Source: Candidatus Desantisbacteria bacterium CG1_02_49_89
Lineage (GTDB): Bacteria; Desantisbacteria; UBA1551
Direction: 5' to 3'
NCBI GenBank assembly: GCA_001871075.1
Contig: MNUP01000051.1
Span: 1 to 45,225 of the forward strand
Length of the DNA: 45,225 nucleotides
The notes below the pieces were generated by a model. The model was not told where the DNA came from and did not search any database. It worked only from the letters and a program-made list of their open reading frames with translations. Both the position numbers and the translations under genes were made by a program. This document shows positions 24,221 through 31,937 of the stretch, one piece after another. Each line of letters opens with the position of its first letter. The stretch's first letter is position 1.

Positions 24221-24420
24221 GTAGGGTCATCAGTGTGGCTCTGACCCGCAGGTCCCTGTGTTGAGTTCCAGCGTTATACCGAAGAACCATTCGCCTCGTT
24301 CTGGTTCGTAGGTCCCTGTGCCGCAGCCCGCCACGAATATTGGCGGGCGTAGGTCCCCCCTGTCACTTTCGAAAGAAAGTAGGGGGGATCCTGGGGCTAC
24401 AGGGATCGGAACTACAGGGA
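24221..24420. repeat. Three palindromic units nested inside one another
   Basis: The outer unit has stem GGGTCA (24224-24229)/TGACCC (24242-24247), then left arm TCCCTGTgttgAGTTCC (24253-24269) and right arm GGAACTACAGGGA (24408-24420). In its loop lies unit 2: GAACCA/TGGTTC (24284-24307), left arm TCCCTGT..AGCCC (24313-24329), right arm GGGCTACAGGGA (24394-24405). In the loop of unit 2 lies unit 3: CCCGCCA/TGGCGGG (24327-24347), then TCCCCCCTgtcACTTTC, loop gaaa, GAAAGTAGGGGGGA (24354-24388). All three keep the bulge on the 5' side only. The rest of the spacer 24156-24569 holds word arrays (GTCAAAGAGTCAGAGA at 24181; GAACGAAGAACGATG at about 24500) and a GCCCGCCA..TGGGCGGG hairpin at about 24540. 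Confidence 0.9.
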
Positions 24421-24569
24421 ACTCCGTGCCTCTGTGGTTTGATTTTAACAATGCTCCAAGATGTTCCAACGGTTTATAACACATAACAGTTATCAGCGAT
24501 GAACGAAGAACGATGAACGAAGAACGATGCACGGCTTGCCCGCCAATTTTACTGGGCGGGATGCACGAA

Positions 24570-26519
24570 CTACAGCCACATCAAAAAATTCCCTTTCGCC
24601 CCTGTGAACAGGTCCACGATCACCCATGCTCCCACCGTGACGAATTCGCCGATTATCAGCCCCAGGAACACCGGCATCAGCATCCGGTAGATCTTTATCC
24701 CGCCGAGTTTCACTATAAGGACCTTTGCAAGCCACCCCATCATTGTCATGAACCACAGCCTGCAGGCTGTCCCGGATAATTCCCCTCCCGCGATCAGGTA
24801 TCCTATCGGGTGGAACGGCCACCAGATAAAAACGCGGCCCATCCAGTACAGGAAACCCGTGACCGCGGCTCCTATGCCCATGAACACCACGTCTTTCAGG
24901 CTTGCCTTAACAGGCGTGGTGATATAACTCATCGCGGTGTCCCAGTTATACTGCTTCGGGTACCCGCTCAGCCACCAGGTCTGCCCGAAATTTACCGCCC
25001 CGTACCTGTACGCCATGTTCAGTACCACCACGTAGGACACGACGACCATCAGGATGATAGCGAGCCACATCGAGATGTACAGGCTTTTCCTCTTTATGCC
25101 TGACGATTCCGCCATCTTTATGTTGTTCAGGAAGAACGGCATGAGCAGAACCCTTCCCTCAGCCGGAAAGATGTGGTTGAAGGCGTTCAAAGTCGAAATG
25201 CCCTGCGCGCCTATTACCTGGGACCCGGTCATGGATACGACCGCCTCAAGGGGGAACATGTCATACTGGACAAAGAACAGGCCTGATTCGCTCACGATCC
25301 TTGTTATGACCACCACTGTCAGGAATAATATCGCCGCCCACAGGAACACGGCCCAGAAAGGCGCTCCGGCTGCCATTGCCCAGAAGCAGATGAAAAGAAA
25401 ACCCCCGATAAGGCCGGCGAACGCCAGCAAATATGAGGCTCCCTCTTTCTTATCTTCGGAAGGCGCTCCCTTTCTGAACATTTTCTTTAGCGTATCTGCC
25501 AGTTCCCGCCTCATTGCCCAGAACAAAAGCACAGCGAACGCTATCATCCCTCCCAACTGCTGGTAAGCCAGGAACGACCGCGTGAACCAGCCCCTCACGA
25601 TCGGCATCTGGAAACCCATTGCCGCGCCTGCCACGACCTGCAGCCTGTTGACCCAGTAGAAAAACCATATACTGAAGGATAAAGATGTGGGGATAAGGTA
25701 CGCGAAACCCATTATGCTGGTGGACAGCTTTATCCAGATCGTTATCGAGTTCCACGGCTTGTCCGTGAAATTTATGTAATAGTCGTTCTTGAACGTGGGT
25801 ATTGACGGAAAATAGAAGTGGAGCCCCCTTATCGAATAAATGAGCACGGGAATAAGAAAACCCAGCCACATAAGCTTGTTCTTGAAAAATGAAGGGATGA
25901 GCGATTGCCCTGCCCCGCCTGCTTCTGGTTCTCCTTCCTTTACCATATCCACCGGGACAAGCGCCAGCGGAAAAATAAGTTTTTCGTTCTCCACCCACTG
26001 CTTGCGCACGATCACCGCCAGGCAGAACATCACAAGATACATCGCAAGCACAAGCAAAGTCCACCAGAACAAAGGCGTGATCCAATCCTTGTAAGGGATC
26101 GCCATGCCTTTCGGCAGGCCTTCGTAAAGGTACCTGATAGTATCCGGGTTCTTCGGCGCCATCCAGTCGGGTATCAGCTTGTGCAGGACCTCAACGTAGC
26201 GGTTCGTGGGGTTCGCGTAATAAAAAGGAGAGGCCATTATACCGATCGCGTACAAAACGTAGCCGAAAGAAGGGATCCCGCTCGACACGGCCATCATCGC
26301 GTAGATCAGCAGAAGTTCCTGCGGGGATAACGGGATCTTCAGCGCCTTCAGGAGCGTGTTAAGGACGAACACGAAAAAGAAGAATAAAAATATCGACCCC
26401 ACGGGCATATAGCTCGCGCCGGGCATAACCCCTATCCAGTGCAGGTCGCATACCGGAGTTATTATTCCCAGGGCCGCGACTGCCAGAAGCCCTATCACAA
26501 CCGCCCGCATTCTTAGCAT
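24570..26519 (-). CDS. Multi-pass membrane protein, DUF6785-like
   Basis: From the ATG at 26519 (ribosome site GGAG, with TGAAAAAA between) the product is 649 aa with about 12-14 hydrophobic segments spread over its whole length, starting MRAVVIGLLAVAALGIIT. It resembles the DUF6785/DUF6784 family of large integral membrane proteins known mainly from Planctomycetota-like bacteria. Conserved-looking parts are IPLSPQELLLIYAMMAVSSG, FWWTLLVLAMYLVMFCLAVI and the Trp-rich WWLSGYPKQYNWDTA. A transport role for sugars or oligosaccharides would fit the glycan-related neighbours but is inference only. The reading frame continues upstream to 26615, but that part is a palindromic repeat. Confidence 0.75.
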   Translation of the reverse strand: MLRMRAVVIGLLAVAALGIITPVCDLHWIGVMPGASYMPVGSIFLFFFFVFVLNTLLKALKIPLSPQELLLIYAMMAVSSGIPSFGYVLYAIGIMASPFYYANPTNRYVEVLHKLIPDWMAPKNPDTIRYLYEGLPKGMAIPYKDWITPLFWWTLLVLAMYLVMFCLAVIVRKQWVENEKLIFPLALVPVDMVKEGEPEAGGAGQSLIPSFFKNKLMWLGFLIPVLIYSIRGLHFYFPSIPTFKNDYYINFTDKPWNSITIWIKLSTSIMGFAYLIPTSLSFSIWFFYWVNRLQVVAGAAMGFQMPIVRGWFTRSFLAYQQLGGMIAFAVLLFWAMRRELADTLKKMFRKGAPSEDKKEGASYLLAFAGLIGGFLFICFWAMAAGAPFWAVFLWAAILFLTVVVITRIVSESGLFFVQYDMFPLEAVVSMTGSQVIGAQGISTLNAFNHIFPAEGRVLLMPFFLNNIKMAESSGIKRKSLYISMWLAIILMVVVSYVVVLNMAYRYGAVNFGQTWWLSGYPKQYNWDTAMSYITTPVKASLKDVVFMGIGAAVTGFLYWMGRVFIWWPFHPIGYLIAGGELSGTACRLWFMTMMGWLAKVLIVKLGGIKIYRMLMPVFLGLIIGEFVTVGAWVIVDLFTGAKGNFLMWL

Positions 26520-26556
26520 TTTTTTCACTCCTTTACCGTCGCTCAATTTACAATTT

Positions 26557-26668
26557 ATCCCTATAGTTCCTGTTAACGGAACTAACCATAGGGATCCTTT
26601 ATGGACAATTAACAATTTACCCCTTGCAGGTTTTTTATTAAACCCAAACGCAGGGGTTCTTTATGAAC
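26557..26668 (-). repeat. Two dispersed palindromic units (type 2), reverse orientation
   Basis: Unit 1 (26557-26606) read on the minus strand is GTCCataaaGGAt, then ATCCCTAT, bulge GGTT, AGTTCC/GGAACT, ATAGGGAT; an identical copy is at 38032-38081. Unit 2 (26619-26668) is GTTCataaaGAAC, then CCCCT..GGGTTT/AAACC..AGGGG. GTCC/GGAt versus GTTC/GAAC is a compensating difference. Both lie within the spacer 26520-26984. Confidence 0.8.
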
Positions 26669-26763
26669 AATGAAGGAATTTGTTGAAATAAAAACCTTGA
26701 ACCTCGGAACCACGGAACTTCGGAACCCCGGAACCAGTATTCTAACGATTTAACAACGATTCC

Positions 26764-26880
26764 CGGAGAGCCATAGACATGGCTCTGGCTCATAGGCCCT
26801 CGCGTTATGGTTTCTTCCTAAAGAACCCTCGTGTGTAGATTTCATAAAAAATCTATGAGGGGTAGAAACCTGCAGAGGGT
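26764..26880. repeat. Palindromic unit with a second unit inserted in its loop
   Basis: The outer unit has stem GAGCCA (26768-26773)/TGGCTC (26786-26791), then left arm CCCTCGCgttatGGTTTCT (26797-26815) and right arm AGAAACC (26864-26870) ... GAGGG (26875-26879). Inside its loop a second hairpin runs CCCTCGTgtgtAGATTT (26826-26842) / AAATCTATGAGGG (26849-26861). Both keep a 5'-side bulge of about 4 nt. Confidence 0.8.
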
Positions 26881-26920
26881 AACGATCTTATACCGGTTTA
26901 TAATAAACTAATTCCTTGCG

Positions 26921-26961
26921 GTTGCGTTGACACGCTGATACGCTGACACGTTGACACGCTT
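26921..26961 (-). repeat. GTGTCAACG word array with CAAGGAATT box
   Basis: Reading leftward 24 bases after the stop of the gene at 26985: GCGTGTCAACGTGTCAGCGT and further words, then CGCAACCGCAAGGAATTAG. It has the same gene-end position and the same closing box as the other arrays. Confidence 0.75.
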
Positions 26962-26984
26962 TTTTCCGTGGACTGTGGACTTCT

Positions 26985-28472
26985 TTAATCCCCGATCCCA
27001 ATCTCCGCCCACACAATATTTGTGTCTTGCCCGCAATCTGCTTCCAGAAGATTGTACCCGGACTGCAGCGCGGGAAGAGGAACTATAAAAACGCACGCCG
27101 GAGATTCCGGCCCGGGATCCGGTATTTTTACAACCCCTATGTTCGGGCAATCCTGGCCGTTCACTTTCACCCTGATCTCTTTCAGCATATCCTTGTTGTC
27201 CGCGGAAATGATTGCCGCTGCCTTTCCTATTACCGGCTTTGGCCCTATATGTATGCGGAATGACGCGGTCTTTCCAGGGCCGCACACCGCCGGCAGCGCG
27301 ATCACCCTGGTTTCTTCAGGCGCCCAGGTATCGGAATAAGTCACGATATGCCGCCGTTCCTTTCCTTCCATACGTTCCAAAGAGCCTATCTCCCGCAGCA
27401 GCTTCGGATAATTTTCCATCCCGTTCATGCAGGTTTCCGAATCCATATAGTTAAAAAGGTATATCCTGTCAGCTCCGCGGGAAAGCAGCGACGTTGCTAC
27501 TCCGCGCGCGGTTTCAATGGTATTTGCCTGCTGCCTGGCGCCGGGATAAGGCTGGACATTGAGTTCCAGGCCGGCGCAAAGCATTGCATTTGTGCCTTTT
27601 AAAAGGTCGCGCCATTCCTCTATCGGCATGTCGAATTCTATGGTTGCCCAGAAAGGCGTTGTCGTCAGACGCTGCACAAGTCCTTCGCGCGCCCATACGA
27701 TAGCATCCATGCCCAGCCCCTGCGCTGTAGCCGGCCTGGAAGGAACGCGCGCTCCGAGTTCTATAGTGTGCCCGCGTTTTTTCGCGGTCTCATCCATAAG
27801 TTCCCTGACCTCTCGCGTAAAACCGGTCAGGATCTCGCTTCCCTCCGCTTCATGGCCCGGCTTGAAATGAAAGCCGAACCGCATCCAGTCCATTTCAAAG
27901 CCGTCAAAATCATAGCGCCGGGCGAGCTCGCGGATAAGCGCCATGTGATGGGCGCGCACCTCTTCTTTCGCGTAATCAAAAGCCCTGTCAGTCCACGCTT
28001 CAAAACGGTCGGTCACGCGCCGCAGATCAGGACGCTTGCGCCACAGGTCTGAATGCAGAAAGCTGTCCGGGTTGTCAACGCAGTGCACGTCGTTCATGCG
28101 CATGCTTATCCACGGAGAAATGCCCGCCTTCCTGCTTTTCGCTATCCACCTGGCGTAGGGGTCGATACCTTTTTTGTGGAGCAGGAGCGCGTTGTGCGGC
28201 CACGCTCTCCACCTCAAGCTTTCCGAAGGTTTTATTCCCGCGAAGAACGGCTGGTCATCATTCCCTTTGGGATCATATCCCTTCCAGATCGGGTCCCAGA
28301 CCTCGCTCGCGTAGCTGGTACGCATAGCGTTGGGGCAGAATAATAATTCCTTCACGTCCGTGCCGGCGTAGGTATCTATGAGCCGGTCAACTCCTGCCTC
28401 GCACATGTCCTTGCTCTGCCTGGACCCGAAAAAATGGCTGTCATCCTCGTTCAGCGATATACCAGACATCAT
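26985..28472 (-). CDS. TIM-barrel protein, putative glycoside hydrolase-like
   Basis: The 495-aa protein has no signal peptide. Motifs such as GISPWISMRMNDVH, RRYDFDGFEMDWMRFGFHF and GADRIYLFNYMDSE are typical of GH-like TIM barrels in which the acidic residues of FDGFEMDW sit at the active site. The last ~120 residues (AVCGPGKTASFRIHIGPKPV..., ending VVKIPDPGPESPACVF) form a beta-sandwich domain. The family is common but uncharacterised in Planctomycetota-like genomes. It starts ATGATG after AAAGGATAA. The substrate is unknown; the neighbouring transporter-like and glycan-related genes suggest saccharide catabolism. Confidence 0.7.
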   Translation of the reverse strand: MMSGISLNEDDSHFFGSRQSKDMCEAGVDRLIDTYAGTDVKELLFCPNAMRTSYASEVWDPIWKGYDPKGNDDQPFFAGIKPSESLRWRAWPHNALLLHKKGIDPYARWIAKSRKAGISPWISMRMNDVHCVDNPDSFLHSDLWRKRPDLRRVTDRFEAWTDRAFDYAKEEVRAHHMALIRELARRYDFDGFEMDWMRFGFHFKPGHEAEGSEILTGFTREVRELMDETAKKRGHTIELGARVPSRPATAQGLGMDAIVWAREGLVQRLTTTPFWATIEFDMPIEEWRDLLKGTNAMLCAGLELNVQPYPGARQQANTIETARGVATSLLSRGADRIYLFNYMDSETCMNGMENYPKLLREIGSLERMEGKERRHIVTYSDTWAPEETRVIALPAVCGPGKTASFRIHIGPKPVIGKAAAIISADNKDMLKEIRVKVNGQDCPNIGVVKIPDPGPESPACVFIVPLPALQSGYNLLEADCGQDTNIVWAEIGIGD

Positions 28473-28792
28473 TTATCCTTTGTAACCACAGGTTAACACA
28501 GGTTAACACTGTTTACCACGAAAGCCCTCTGCTGCTCCGAAGAACCCGGAGCAAAACGCGAGGACCTTCGCCCGCCAATAATCGTGGCGGGCTGCGGCAC
28601 GGAATTTCTGAAGCACGGAATAATATATAGATTTTGCTGACAACTGACCGTATAAAACAAGTTCCCCTTTCTGCTTTCATGAAAAAGCAGGGGAACAACT
28701 CACAACTGGCAACTGCCTTTAGTAACCACGAATTCTACAAATTCCTTGGACCATGAGCTATGAGCAATGAGCTATGAGCGATTTTAACGATG
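28473..28792. other. Gene-free spacer with hairpins and word arrays
   Basis: It contains an ACAGGTTAACAC tandem pair (about 28489-28509), a GCTCC..GGAGC hairpin (about 28533-28551) and a CCCGCCA..TGGCGGG hairpin (28571-28592). At 28661-28696 a bulged hairpin has lower stem GTTCCCCT/AGGGGAAC, bulge TTCT and upper stem GCTTT/AAAGC. At about 28741-28785 a word array (minus strand CTCATAGCTCATTG...) closes with CCAAGGAATTTG next to the URO-D gene end. Confidence 0.65.
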
Positions 28793-29776
28793 CTATGTCG
28801 CGCAGTATTCTCTCAGCAGTTTCAGGTATATCCTGTAATTTGAAAGCGAAACTCCCGGCGGCGTCTGGTGGTCAACGCTCGGTATATAGCCGCCCTGCTT
28901 CATAACGGGAAGGATCCTTTCAAACTCCGCGCGCATATCGGATTCGGTTTTTACCATGACCATCTTATCATAAGCGCCGGACAACCTTAATTTAGGGTAT
29001 ATCTCGCGGTACTTCGCGATATCAACGCCTGCCTGGCGTTCCAGCGGAACAAACCCATCTATGCCCGTTTCCGCGAACCACGGGATGATCTTGTCTATTT
29101 TGCCGTCTGTGTCTATGAAAGGTATTGTGCCCCTGCTTTTTAATACCGGCGCTATCTTGCGATAATAAGGAGCCATGAACTCATCGAACAGGTTCTTGGA
29201 GATCATCGGGCCGTTATTATATGACATGTCTTCAGCGAACGTCATGAAATCAGGCACGCATATTTCGCAGAATTCGTCGTAGGCCCTCAGGTTGAACTCA
29301 AGCAGATCCTTGTTTATCTCGTGCATCACGCCCGGCGAGTCGTAAAAAGCGAGCAGGTGTTTTTCTATGCCCAAAAGAGAGCGGGGGAACCAGAAAAATC
29401 CTTCCAGGGTTATCCATATCACCGCGTTCCCCTTCCTCTGCTCCTCAGCCCATCCGGAGACCATATTTCTGTCAAACGGCTGTTCAGGGAAAAGGAAGGG
29501 CCTGATACTTTTATATGCTTCTGCGTCAGCATCGGGATATTTTCCCCATTCGCATCCCGGGAACCCTTCTTTAACTGGTCTTATCCATAACTGCTTATAC
29601 GGGTCCAGGCCGAAATATTTTTCGCGTATTTCCGCTGCACTGGTCAGATCCCTGTCCAGCCCTTCTGCCTTCCATCTTTCAATGGTTTTATCCCACCATT
29701 CGCAGAACTCTATCGTGGGGATCCTGTCCGCTTTTTCAAAATTCATTACTTTTTTGAATCTTTCTCTGTGTGTCAA
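28793..29776 (-). CDS. Uroporphyrinogen decarboxylase (URO-D) family protein
   Basis: The 327-aa protein opens MTHRERFKKVMNFEKADRIP, the classic start of the URO-D-like family, and continues with a TIM barrel: CEWWDKTIERWKAEGL, FMTFAEDMSYNNGPMISKNL, GTIPFIDTDGKIDKIIPWFAETGIDGFVPLE and GGYIPSVDHQTPPGVSLSNY. This divergent branch, frequent in gene clusters of anaerobes and Planctomycetota-like bacteria, is more often linked with methyl transfer or unknown roles than with heme synthesis. No heme genes are near. The start is a TTG at 29776 with GCGAGGC upstream. Confidence 0.85.
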   Translation of the reverse strand: MTHRERFKKVMNFEKADRIPTIEFCEWWDKTIERWKAEGLDRDLTSAAEIREKYFGLDPYKQLWIRPVKEGFPGCEWGKYPDADAEAYKSIRPFLFPEQPFDRNMVSGWAEEQRKGNAVIWITLEGFFWFPRSLLGIEKHLLAFYDSPGVMHEINKDLLEFNLRAYDEFCEICVPDFMTFAEDMSYNNGPMISKNLFDEFMAPYYRKIAPVLKSRGTIPFIDTDGKIDKIIPWFAETGIDGFVPLERQAGVDIAKYREIYPKLRLSGAYDKMVMVKTESDMRAEFERILPVMKQGGYIPSVDHQTPPGVSLSNYRIYLKLLREYCAT

Positions 29777-29877
29777 TTATGCCTCGCAACTTTTTAACCA
29801 CGAATTAACACGAATTTCCACGGATTTTAACTATGTAAACTCTGTAAACTTGTAAACTTTGTAAACTTCTAAGTCTG

Positions 29878-30879
29878 CTATGGTCTATGGTCTATGGTCT
29901 GTTTCTTTATCATTTCCACTTCCCCCGCGTCATACGGCGTCCCGTCTTTGTAAAAAATATCGTGGAACCATAATTTCGATCTCATGACCAGCAGCAGCTG
30001 CCTCCAGGGACAGTTGGTCTGCGTCCTGCCTGCCACAAGCCCCCAGCTGTAACAGCCCACTCGCTCCTGTTTAAATACCGGCATATGCGTTCCAAAACGG
30101 CTGTTAAGAACGCGCGCCATGTATTCGGTGCACACAACCGGGCGCCCGTATGCTTTCAGGTTCTTTATCTGTTCTTTCAGATCTTCAATATCGTTATAAT
30201 TGTGGAACGTAATTATATCGGATCCTGCGGTCTGGAACTCAATAAGTTTTTTTAATTCTTTTTTATTCGCCCATACGCCGGCGGTCAGGGGCTGGCTTGG
30301 GCCGGCTTCCCTTGCCCATTTGAACGCGGATCCCAGCAATCCCAGTGATCTTTCTCCCATCCCCGTATTGCCCGGCTCGTTATAAACGTCCCACGCTAAA
30401 ACCCTCTCATCCGTTGCGAAAGCGCCGATCACGTCGCGGATGTAATCTTCAAGCCTCTGCCAGGCCGCGTTGTTTTTAACGATCTTCTTCCCCGGGCTCT
30501 GCACCCACATGGAATTATGGATGCCGGGTCTGGGGTCCGGCTGTTTTCCTATCTTCGGGTTTGTATTCCAGCAGTCGTCAAAGAAAACGAACATTGTGCT
30601 GATGCCGCAGCCGGCAGCGATGTCCAGATAGCTGCTGACCCTGTCCCTGAATCCCTGCGCGTCAGCCAGCCACGCCAGGTCGTGCAGGAAAACCCGGACT
30701 GTGTTAAACCCAATATCCGCTGCCCACCCCAGTTCCCTGCGTATCGTTTCAGGATCAAAGGTCTCTTCCTGCCACATCTCAAGTTGGTTCACAGCGCTGC
30801 TTGGTATGAAATTGCACCCAACCAGCCATGGCAGTTTATTATACCACTCGTTCGCCTTTTCCTTTGTCCACATCATCAT
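29878..30879 (-). CDS. GH5-like (cellulase-type) TIM-barrel glycosidase
   Basis: The 333-aa protein resembles clan GH-A cellulase/mannanase-type enzymes without a signal peptide. LVGCNFIPSSAVNQLEMWQ, GFNTVRVFLHDLAW, AWDVYNEPGN with the likely acid/base E168, DIITFHNYND and VVCTEYMAR with the likely nucleophile E252 are all present. It would hydrolyse a beta-linked glycoside inside the cell; the substrate cannot be named. The ATGATGATG start follows TAGGCT. The last codons (QTIDHRP, then TAG) are read from a CTATGGT tandem repeat (about 29879-29900), so the native C-terminus has been overwritten by repeat sequence. Confidence 0.8.
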   Translation of the reverse strand: MMMWTKEKANEWYNKLPWLVGCNFIPSSAVNQLEMWQEETFDPETIRRELGWAADIGFNTVRVFLHDLAWLADAQGFRDRVSSYLDIAAGCGISTMFVFFDDCWNTNPKIGKQPDPRPGIHNSMWVQSPGKKIVKNNAAWQRLEDYIRDVIGAFATDERVLAWDVYNEPGNTGMGERSLGLLGSAFKWAREAGPSQPLTAGVWANKKELKKLIEFQTAGSDIITFHNYNDIEDLKEQIKNLKAYGRPVVCTEYMARVLNSRFGTHMPVFKQERVGCYSWGLVAGRTQTNCPWRQLLLVMRSKLWFHDIFYKDGTPYDAGEVEMIKKQTIDHRP

Positions 30880-30969
30880 AGCCTACTTTTTAACCACGAA
30901 TTGTTTGCTTCGCAACATTCTTTGCGGGCTACGTCGATAAACGACGAATTGCACGAATTTTACAACTTG

Positions 30970-31020
30970 AGGAGTAGACCCTTTAGGGTCGTAAAATAAC
31001 GGGGCTAAAGCCCCTACTCC
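30970..31020. repeat. Three-stem repeat (AGGAGTAG type), copy 2
   Basis: It has one mismatch to 15132-15182 over about 50 bases: AGGAGTAG, ACCCTttAGGGT, GGGGCTaaAGCCCC, CTACTCC. Confidence 0.82.
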
Positions 31021-31105
31021 CAAAACTTTTCCACGGAAACACGGAAGGACGGAAACACGGAAAAATCTTTAACTTTGACAAATGGCTAAAGACTACTTTC
31101 AACCT

Positions 31106-31783
31106 TTAACTTTCAACTATTTTCTTTGTAAGAAAATTACAGATCCTAACAACGGCTTTCCTGCCGAACGCGAAAGTCGCTTTCCGCGGGTCATTCTTGC
31201 CTTTCCAGCCGTGGTCCAGGAAATTTTTCCTGCCTATCCTGTTAAATTTTACCTGGCCCGGGAAAAGATACGCAAAAAGCGAGGTCTCCCATATACCCGC
31301 GTGGTCGCCTGTCTTGAAAAAGGAAAGTTCGTCAAACGGGATAACCCTTGCTTTTCCGGTCCTGTTGACCTTTGAAGCGATCCTGTTTATCATCTTGATC
31401 TGGCAATCCGGATAATGCCCCGCGTAAAGCACGATCACTTTGGCTCCGGCGGCGATCATGCCCTTTATTATTTCAAGCAGGTTTAGTTCAGCGGTTTTGT
31501 CAGTGTAAAGATTTCCCCATAAGGAGAACCTTTTCTGCAGATCGGGAGGCAGAAAATGGACACCTGAGTAAAAATGGGCGGGATACACGACCCCGCCTGT
31601 TTTCCTGGCGCAAAGGCAGCAGATCGCGTGCGCCTTAAGAACGTCCAAGCCCATCGGCAAATGATCCCCGTGCCTTTCAAGGCAGCCCACAGGCAGGTAA
31701 GCCACCGGCTTTTTGTTTAATCGCTTTATAGCGTCCCTGCCGTATAAATATTCGAACCGCACTTCATGTCTTATTCTTTTCAT
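31106..31783 (-). CDS. Creatininase family amidohydrolase
   Basis: The 225-aa protein carries the creatininase signature. PVGCLERHGDHLPMGLD supplies the metal ligands E36, H38 and D47, YAGHYPDCQ contains H123, and GDHAGIWETS contains H161 and E166. The family hydrolyses cyclic or linear amides with two divalent metals; besides creatinine, substrates include formamidopyrimidines and, in cofactor synthesis, peptide-linked precursors. The true substrate here is unknown. The canonical NGHGGN is changed to AGHYPD, which marks a divergent subgroup. AAGGTAAGGA precedes the ATG. Confidence 0.85.
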   Translation of the reverse strand: MKRIRHEVRFEYLYGRDAIKRLNKKPVAYLPVGCLERHGDHLPMGLDVLKAHAICCLCARKTGGVVYPAHFYSGVHFLPPDLQKRFSLWGNLYTDKTAELNLLEIIKGMIAAGAKVIVLYAGHYPDCQIKMINRIASKVNRTGKARVIPFDELSFFKTGDHAGIWETSLFAYLFPGQVKFNRIGRKNFLDHGWKGKNDPRKATFAFGRKAVVRICNFLTKKIVES

Positions 31784-31822
31784 TCCTTACCTTTTATCAT
31801 TGTAGATTTTAGATTGCAGATT

Positions 31823-31870
31823 GTCCCTAAAGGACCCCCGCGCATAGGTTTACAAAAAACCTGCGGGGGT
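31823..31870. repeat. Dispersed palindromic unit (type 2)
   Basis: GTCCctaaaGGAC is followed by CCCCCGC, bulge GCAT, upper stem AGGTTT/AAACCT and GCGGGGG. A relative with compensating changes is at 44105-44153. Next to it, 31895-31932 is a CATAACTCATAATT word array which on the minus strand starts at the esterase stop and closes with AAGCAAGGATTTC. Confidence 0.8.
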
Positions 31871-31937
31871 AGATTGAATTATAATGAAATCCTTGCTTCT
31901 GATTCATAACTCATAACTCATAATTCATAATTATTCT

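Noticed and set aside
24221-24420. Simple rho-independent terminator
   Set aside because: There are hairpins but no U-tract in the direction of the genes, and the structure is far larger and nested.
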